64,000 bases of DNA from Mactromeris polynyma (lineage: Eukaryota > Mollusca > Bivalvia > Venerida > Mactridae). Position 1 is the stretch's first letter. Each line of letters starts with the position of its first letter. This document shows positions 57,391 through 64,000 of this stretch, piece by piece. The DNA lies in the NCBI GenBank assembly GCA_032209605.1, contig JASFXZ010000098.1:193501-257500 (forward strand). Reading direction: 5' to 3'. The notes beneath the pieces are model-generated. The model did no database searches. It had not been told where the DNA came from and saw nothing but the letters and a program-made list of their open reading frames with translations. Position numbers and translations under genes: made by a program.

Positions 57391-57906
57391 GGTTACATTT
57401 ATATTGCTGTTACTTACACTACCACTTCTGCTGCTAACTTCACACTGACATTTCCTTGTATGTTTTAGCAAACAAATCAATTAGGCCGTGATAAGCGTGC
57501 TGAAATGATTAATTTCGTAATCTTATCCGAGTTATATTCAAGGCCTTCCATGACAAAACCTGTATTGGTGCTTGGTGCTGACTGCAACTTATTACCAATG
57601 AATTTTGACAAATTTTAGTCACAAACTTTGCACTTTCTTGGAAGTGATTTGATGACTTAATTTTGATTTACAGAATTAAATGGAAATGTTTATAAGTGTT
57701 ACAGAAGATTTTTAAGAATGAATGTAGATTTTAGTAAAATGTTTCAGATGTTATGTCATCATTGTGTAGCTTAATTTTGCATTTTGTTCTTAATATTGGA
57801 TAAGATATATAAAAGATGATGACTAATTATGATATCTTTGGTATTAAATGAAAGTACAAAAATATATCTGTTAGGACATGTAAAAATCTGAAAATGGATT
57901 ATTGGA
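57391..57906. other. AT-rich spacer
   Basis: Single-copy, no gene recognised. Confidence 0.5.
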
Positions 57907-58169
57907 CACTTATCTCTCACACCCTAATCTCTCACACCCTTATCTCTCACCCCCTAATCTCTCACACCCTTATCTCTCACACCCTAATCTCTCACACCCT
58001 AATCTCTCACACCCTTATCTCTCACACCCTAATCTCTCACACCCTAATCTCTCACACCCTTATCTCTCACACCCTAATCTCTCACACCCTTTATCTCTCA
58101 CACCCTAATCTCTCACACCCTAATCTCTCACACCCTTATCTCTCACACCCTAATCTCTCACACCCTAAT
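57907..58169. repeat. 15-bp minisatellite (CTCTCACACCCTAAT), about 18 copies
   Basis: Two unit forms, CTCTCACACCCTAAT and CTCTCACACCCTTAT, alternate irregularly. The former contains a single CCCTAA. The 5-residue period in translation gives a false open frame at 57894-58244. Confidence 0.95.
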
Positions 58170-59189
58170 TTTGAGTGTGTTAATTCAATAACATGTATTG
58201 TAGTGAAAATATGTGATACATGTTACACATACTTTGCAACATGAAGACATAAAACTTCATACATAAACCAACAATCACAGTATTATTTGTTGTTTTATTT
58301 CAATAACTGGACACGTGGTGTATATATGTCAGAAATAATCCAGTACAACAGATATATACATATATCAGATTGCTTACTAAATGATCAATTACTTGTTTGA
58401 TTTGACATCTAACAATATATACGTAAACAAGCAAACAAAAAGAAGATAAAACTCGTATTACAATTCCACACACCATGGCACAAGGGTAATATTGAACTTT
58501 TAGTACATTGCATATAGATTAAATAAACCACAGTAAATTATTCTAAAGACAATAAGATTTTTGAAAACTTCTAAAATCTAACTCAAACAACACAGCATAC
58601 TTAAAAGTTAAAGCAATTATGTTTCACTTCAATAAAAACTCTTGCTGTAATATTAAGGGAACCAAATACCACAATTAAAACATTGTTCCTTTAGAAAGCA
58701 AAACTTTTCATGTAAAAATTTCCAACAGATTTGTCTATGATGTATCTATTTCAACTGTACATACAAGCAGCTATAAACTACAACATACATGTACAAAAAC
58801 TGCACAATATTATGCAAATTAAACTATGAAGATAGAAGGAAGTGCACCAAATATAAACCAAGCATTACACAGAGCCCTATCACGCTATAAACATTCAAAC
58901 AGCACAATATAGTTAAATTATTGAAAAGCACTTACATATAGTATATATATATACCCTGATAGGGTTTACAAGTGTTAAGCTAGGAGAGGCAAGAATCTAC
59001 CATTCTAGACCTGCCGAAAGTAATAGGATGGGCATCTTGAATACTATTCTTTCAAAAATTCGTGACCAACATTTGTGATAAATTTTCTTGTTCAAGTTTT
59101 GTCTAACTTCACTCTGATACAATGACACCGGCAACCTATCACAGCGATATTCTATTGTTCAATTACATTCCTCACCACAATCATTGGAT
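58170..59189 (-). other. Probable 3' UTR of the minus-strand terminal exon, with poly(A) signal
   Basis: AT-rich single-copy sequence downstream of the stop codon at 59190-59192. On the minus strand an AATAAA is at 58294-58299, followed by GT-rich sequence (GGTTTATGTATG), as expected for cleavage near 58270. This would give a UTR of about 0.9 kb. No other gene is seen here. Confidence 0.5.
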
Positions 59190-59297
59190 TTACAATCCAA
59201 ACACAAGTATTGACGAAACAATGAAGGTCATTATAAAAGCGAAGTAAGCTGTCTTGTAGAGCTTGGGTATTCCAAATCCCCACGCCATGTCCCAGGA
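59190..59297 (-). CDS. Probable terminal coding exon of an unidentified membrane protein (partial)
   Basis: On the minus strand a strong acceptor, TTTGTACTCTGATATTTCAG, ends at 59298. Reading from 59297 in phase 0 gives 35 residues and a TAA. The peptide begins SWDMAWGFGIPKLYKTAY and continues into a hydrophobic stretch (about residues 18-35, rich in Phe, Ile, Val and Leu) that looks like a C-terminal transmembrane helix. I do not recognise the family. Another frame over the same DNA is also open (59152-59403), but it reads back through the acceptor and into the array. The 58-bp array would fill the preceding intron, and the earlier exons lie beyond the window. Confidence 0.5.
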   Translation of the reverse strand, partial: SWDMAWGFGIPKLYKTAYFAFIMTFIVSSILVFGL

Positions 59298-59325
59298 CTG
59301 AAATATCAGAGTACAAATAATGGTA

Positions 59326-62300
59326 AGATAAGTCATCATCATCAATGAGACACAATAACAATGACTGCAAGAACTTCAATAATAGATAAGTTATCATCAT
59401 CAATGAGACACAATAACAATGGCTGCAAGAACTTCAATATTAGATAAGTCATCATCATCAATGAGACACAATAACAATGACTGCAAGAACTTCAATATTA
59501 GATAAGTCATCATCATCAATGAGACACAATAACAATGACTGCAAGAACTTCAATATTAGATAAGTCATCATCATCAATGAGACACAATAACAATGGCTGC
59601 AAGAACTTCAATATTAGATAAGTCATCATCATCAATGAGACACAATAACAATGACTGCAAGAACTTCAATATTAGATAAGTCATCATCATCAATGAGACA
59701 CAATAACAATGGCTGCAAGAACTTCAATATTAGATAAGTCATCATCATCAATGAGACACAATAACAATGACTGCAAGAACTTCAATATTAGATAAGTCAT
59801 CATCATCAATGAGACACAATAACAATGACTGCAAGAACTTCAATATTAGATAAGTCATCATCATCAATGAGACACAATAACAATGACTGCAAGAACTTCA
59901 ATATTAGATAAGTCATCATCATCAATGAGACACAATAACAATGACTGCAAGAACTTCAATATTAGATAAGTCATCATCATCAATGAGACACAATAACAAT
60001 GGCTGCAAGAACTTCAATATTAGATAAGTCATCATCATCAATGAGACACAATAACAATGACTGCAAGAACTTCAATATTAGATAAGTCATCATCAATGAG
60101 ACACAATAACAATGACTGCAAGAACTTCAATATTAGATAAGTCATCATCAATGAGACACAATAACAATGACTGCAAGAACTTCAATATTAGATAAGTCAT
60201 CATCATCAATGAGACACAATAACAATGGCTGCAAGAACTTCAATATTAGATAAGTCATCATCATCAATGAGACACAATAACAATGACTGCAAGAACTTCA
60301 ATATTAGATAAGTTATCATCATCAATGAGACACAATAACAATGGCTGCAAGAACTTCAATATTAGATAAGTCTTCATCATCAATGAGACACAATAACAAT
60401 GACTGCAAGAACTTCAATATTAGATAAGTCATCATCAATGAGACACAATAACAATGGCTGCAAGAACTTCAATATTAGATAAGTCTTCATCATCAATGAG
60501 ACACAATAACAATGGCTGCAAGAACTTCAATATTAGATAAGTCATCATCATCAATGAGACACAATAACAATGGCTGCAAGAACTTCAATATTAGATAAGT
60601 CATCATCATCAATGAGACACAATAACAATGGCTGCAAGAACTTCAATATTAGATAAGTCATCATCATCAATGAGACACAATAACAATGACTGCAAGAACT
60701 TCAATATTAGATAAGTCATCATCATCAATGAGACACAATAACAATGGCTGCAAGAACTTCAATAATAGATAAGTCTTCATCATCAATGATACACAATAAC
60801 AATGACTGCAAGAACTTCAATATTAGATAAGTTATCATCATCAATGAGACACAATAACAATGGCTGCAAGAACTTCAATATTAGATAAGTTATCATCATC
60901 AATGAGACACAATTACAATGACTGCAAGAACTTCAATATTAGATAAGTTATCATCATCAATGAGACACAATAACAATGACTGCAAGAACTTCAATATTAG
61001 ATAAGTCTTCATCATCAATGAGACACAATAACAATGGCTGCAAGAACTTCAATATTAGATAAGTCATCATCAATGAGACACAATAACAATGACTGCAAGA
61101 ACTTCAATATTAGATAAGTCATCATCAATGAGACACAATAACAATGACTGCAAGAACTTCAATATTAGATAAGTTATCATCATCAATGAGACACAATAAC
61201 AATGACTGCAAGAACTTCAATATTAGATAAGTTATCATCATCAATGAGACACAATAACAATGGCTGCAAGAACTTCAATATTAGATAAGTTATCATCATC
61301 AATGAGACACAATAACAATGACTGCAAGAACTTCAATATTAGATAAGTTATCATCATCAATGAGACACAATAACAATGACTGCAAGAACTTCAATATTAG
61401 ATAAGTTATCATCATCAATGAGACACAATAACAATGACTGCAAGAACTTCAATATTAGATAAGTCATCATCATCAATGAGACACAATAACAATGGCTGCA
61501 AGAACTTCAATATTAGATAAGTCATCATCATCAATGAGACACAATAACAATGACTGCAAGAACTTCAATATTAGATAAGTTATCATCATCAATGAGACAC
61601 AATAACAATGGCTGCAAGAACTTCAATATTAGATAAGTTATCATCATCAATGAGACACAATAACAATGACTGCAAGAACTTCAATAATAGATAAGTCATC
61701 ATCATCAATGAGACACAATAACAATGGCTGCAAGAACTTCAATATTAGATAAGTCTTCATCATCAATGAGACACAATAACAATGACTGCAAGAACTTCAA
61801 TATTAGATAAGTCATCATCATCAATGAGACACAATAACAATGACTGCAAGAACTTCAATATTAGATAAGTCTTCATCATCAATGAGACACAATAACAATG
61901 GCTGCAAGAACTTCAATATTAGATAAGTTATCATCATCAATGAGACACAATAACAATGGCTGCAAGAACTTCAATATTAGATAAGTCATCATCATCAATG
62001 AGACACAATAACAATGACTGCAAGAACTTCAATATTAGATAAGTTATCATCATCAATGAGACACAATAACAATGGCTGCAAGAACTTCAATATTAGATAA
62101 GTTATCATCATCAATGAGACACAATAACAATGGCTGCAAGAACTTCAATATTAGATAAGTCATCATCATCAATGAGACACAATAACAATGACTGCAAGAA
62201 CTTCAATATTAGATAAGTTATCATCATCAATGAGACACAATAACAATGACTGCAAGAACTTCAATATTAGATAAGTCATCATCATCAATGAGACACAATA

Positions 62301-64000
62301 ACAATGACTGCAAGAACTTCAATATTAGATAAGTCTTCATCATCAATGAGACACAATAACAATGGCTGCAAGAACTTCAATATTAGATAAGTTATCATCA
62401 TCAATGAGACACAATAACAATGACTGCAAGAACTTCAATATTAGATAAGTCATCATCATCAATGAGACACAATAACAATGACTGCAAGAACTTCAATATT
62501 AGATAAGTCTTCATCATCAATGAGACACAATAACAATGGCTGCAAGAACTTCAATATTAGATAAGTCATCATCATCAATGAGACACAATAACAATGACTG
62601 CAAGAACTTCAATATTAGATAAGTCTTCATCATCAATGAGACACAATAACAATGACTGCAAGAACTTCAATATTAGATAAGTCATCATCATCAATGAGAC
62701 ACAATAACAATGACTGCAAGAACTTCAATATTAGATAAGTCATCATCATCAATGAGACACAATAACAATGACTGCAAGAACTTCAATATTAGATAAGTTA
62801 TCATCATCAATGAGACACAATAACAATGACTGCAAGAACTTCAATATTAGATAAGTCATCATCATCAATGAGACACAATAACAATGACTGCAAGAACTTC
62901 AATATTAGATAAGTCTTCATCATCAATGAGACACAATAACAATGGCTGCAAGAACTTCAATATTAGATAAGTTATCATCATCAATGAGACACAATAACAA
63001 TGACTGCAAGAACTTCAATATTAGATAAGTCATCATCATCAATGAGACACAATAACAATGGCTGCAAGAACTTCAATATTAGATAAGTCATCATCATCAA
63101 TGAGACACAATAACAATGGCTGCAAGAACTTCAATATTAGATAAGTTATCATCATCAATGAGACACAATAACAATGGCTGCAAGAACTTCAATATTAGAT
63201 AAGTCATCATCATCAATGAGACACAATAACAATGACTGCAAGAACTTCAATATTAGATAAGTCTTCATCATCAATGAGACACAATAACAATGACTGCAAG
63301 AACTTCAATATTAGATAAGTCATCATCATCAATGAGACACAATAACAATGACTGCAAGAACTTCAATATTAGATAAGTCATCATCATCAATGAGACACAA
63401 TAACAATGACTGCAAGAACTTCAATATTAGATAAGTCATCATCATCAATGAGACACAATAACAATGGCTGCAAGAACTTCAATATTAGATAAGTTATCAT
63501 CATCAATGAGACACAATAACAATGACTGCAAGAACTTCAATATTAGATAAGTCATCATCATCAATGAGACACAATAACAATGGCTGCAAGAACTTCAATA
63601 TTAGATAAGTCATCATCATCAATGAGACACAATAACAATGACTGCAAGAACTTCAATATTAGATAAGTTATCATCATCAATGAGACACAATAACAATGAC
63701 TGCAAGAACTTCAATATTAGATAAGTCATCATCAATGAGACACAATAACAATGACTGCAAGAACTTCAATATTAGATAAGTTATCATCATCAATGAGACA
63801 CAATAACAATGGCTGCAAGAACTTCAATATTAGATAAGTTATCATCATCAATGAGGCACAATAACAATGACTGCAAGAACTTCAATATTAGATAAGTTAT
63901 CATCATCAATGAGACACAATAACAATGACTGCAAGAACTTCAATATTAGATAAGTTATCATCATCAATGAGACACAATAACAATGACTGCAAGAACTTCA
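59326..64000. repeat. 58-bp minisatellite, about 80 copies, continues past the window
   Basis: Units contain AATGAGACACAATAACAATG and CTGCAAGAACTTCAATATTA. Variable sites are GACTGC/GGCTGC, AAGTCATC/AAGTTATC/AAGTCTTC, a 3-bp TCA indel in the ATCATCATC run, and rare AATAATAG. Sets of these variants recur in blocks. On the minus strand each unit contains GTTCTTGCAG, an acceptor-like motif. If the adjacent exon call is right the array lies in an intron about 30 bp from its 3' splice site. Confidence 0.97.

Noticed and set aside
57907..58169. Interstitial telomere (CCCTAA) tract
   Set aside because: Only one CCCTAA is present per 15-bp unit and half of the units read CCCTTA. There is no uninterrupted hexamer run.
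1..64000. CRISPR arrays, suggested by many regular repeats
   Set aside because: Units abut without unique spacers, variants are shared between units, no cas genes occur and the DNA is eukaryotic.

Overview
This is eukaryotic nuclear DNA, most likely from an invertebrate animal and plausibly a bivalve mollusc. The evidence is an AT-rich background, one large TRIM-type gene with an uninterrupted coding exon behind a spliced 5' UTR (a family expanded in bivalves), a eukaryotic tRNA-Val gene with internal A and B boxes and a T-run terminator, a decayed Tc1-like transposase and several MITE-like elements. The species cannot be fixed from the sequence alone.

About half of the window (roughly 31 kb by my count) is tandem repeats. 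There are about 26 separate minisatellite arrays with periods from about 15 to 94 bp, separated by AT-rich single-copy DNA in which I recognise almost no coding sequence. In order, the main arrays are: 26 bp (1-704), 90 bp (1031-1386), 42 bp (4645-5962), 94 bp (7034-7685), three 36-bp families (7850-8425, 8681-11361, 12544-13486), 80/45 bp (14113-14788), 69 bp (15248-15478), 44 bp (16906-18014), 22 bp (18797-19262), 45 bp (19487-19844), 45 bp (21098-21823), 32/33 bp (24163-24463), 15 bp (25131-25885), 40 bp (27847-30028), 16 bp (31399-32760), 68 bp (34810-35353), 50/27 bp (36902-37983), 32 bp (39658-41227), 46 bp (44042-47085), 33/83 bp (48308-50731), 41 bp (55641-57390), 15 bp (57907-58169) and 58 bp (59326 to the window end).

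Four genic features stand out. (1) A minus-strand TRIM/RBCC gene at 1458-4148 (896 aa: RING, two B-boxes, coiled coil, basic Ser/Thr/Pro linker, NHL-like propeller). A splice acceptor lies in its 5' UTR and an in-frame stop lies just upstream of the ATG. (2) A tRNA-Val(TAC) at 7740-7812. (3) A likely minus-strand terminal exon at 58294-59297 that encodes a 35-residue C-terminus ending in a membrane helix; its upstream intron would be filled by the 58-bp array. (4) A Tc1/mariner-like transposase pseudogene at 47450-48251, between two large arrays.

The most interesting pattern is that several arrays appear to be built from pieces of transposable elements or from one another. The 69-bp array at 15.25 kb matches the inner part of a TTAA-flanked MITE at 41.8 kb. 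The 94-bp array repeats the end of a hAT-like remnant. The 45-bp array at 21.1 kb and the 32-bp array at 39.7 kb share a 20-bp core in opposite orientation, with a near-exact solitary copy at 41.79 kb. Two other arrays carry a consensus splice donor, or an acceptor-donor pair, in many of their units. The long open frames across the arrays come from periods divisible by three, or from repeats free of stop codons, and I do not call them genes.
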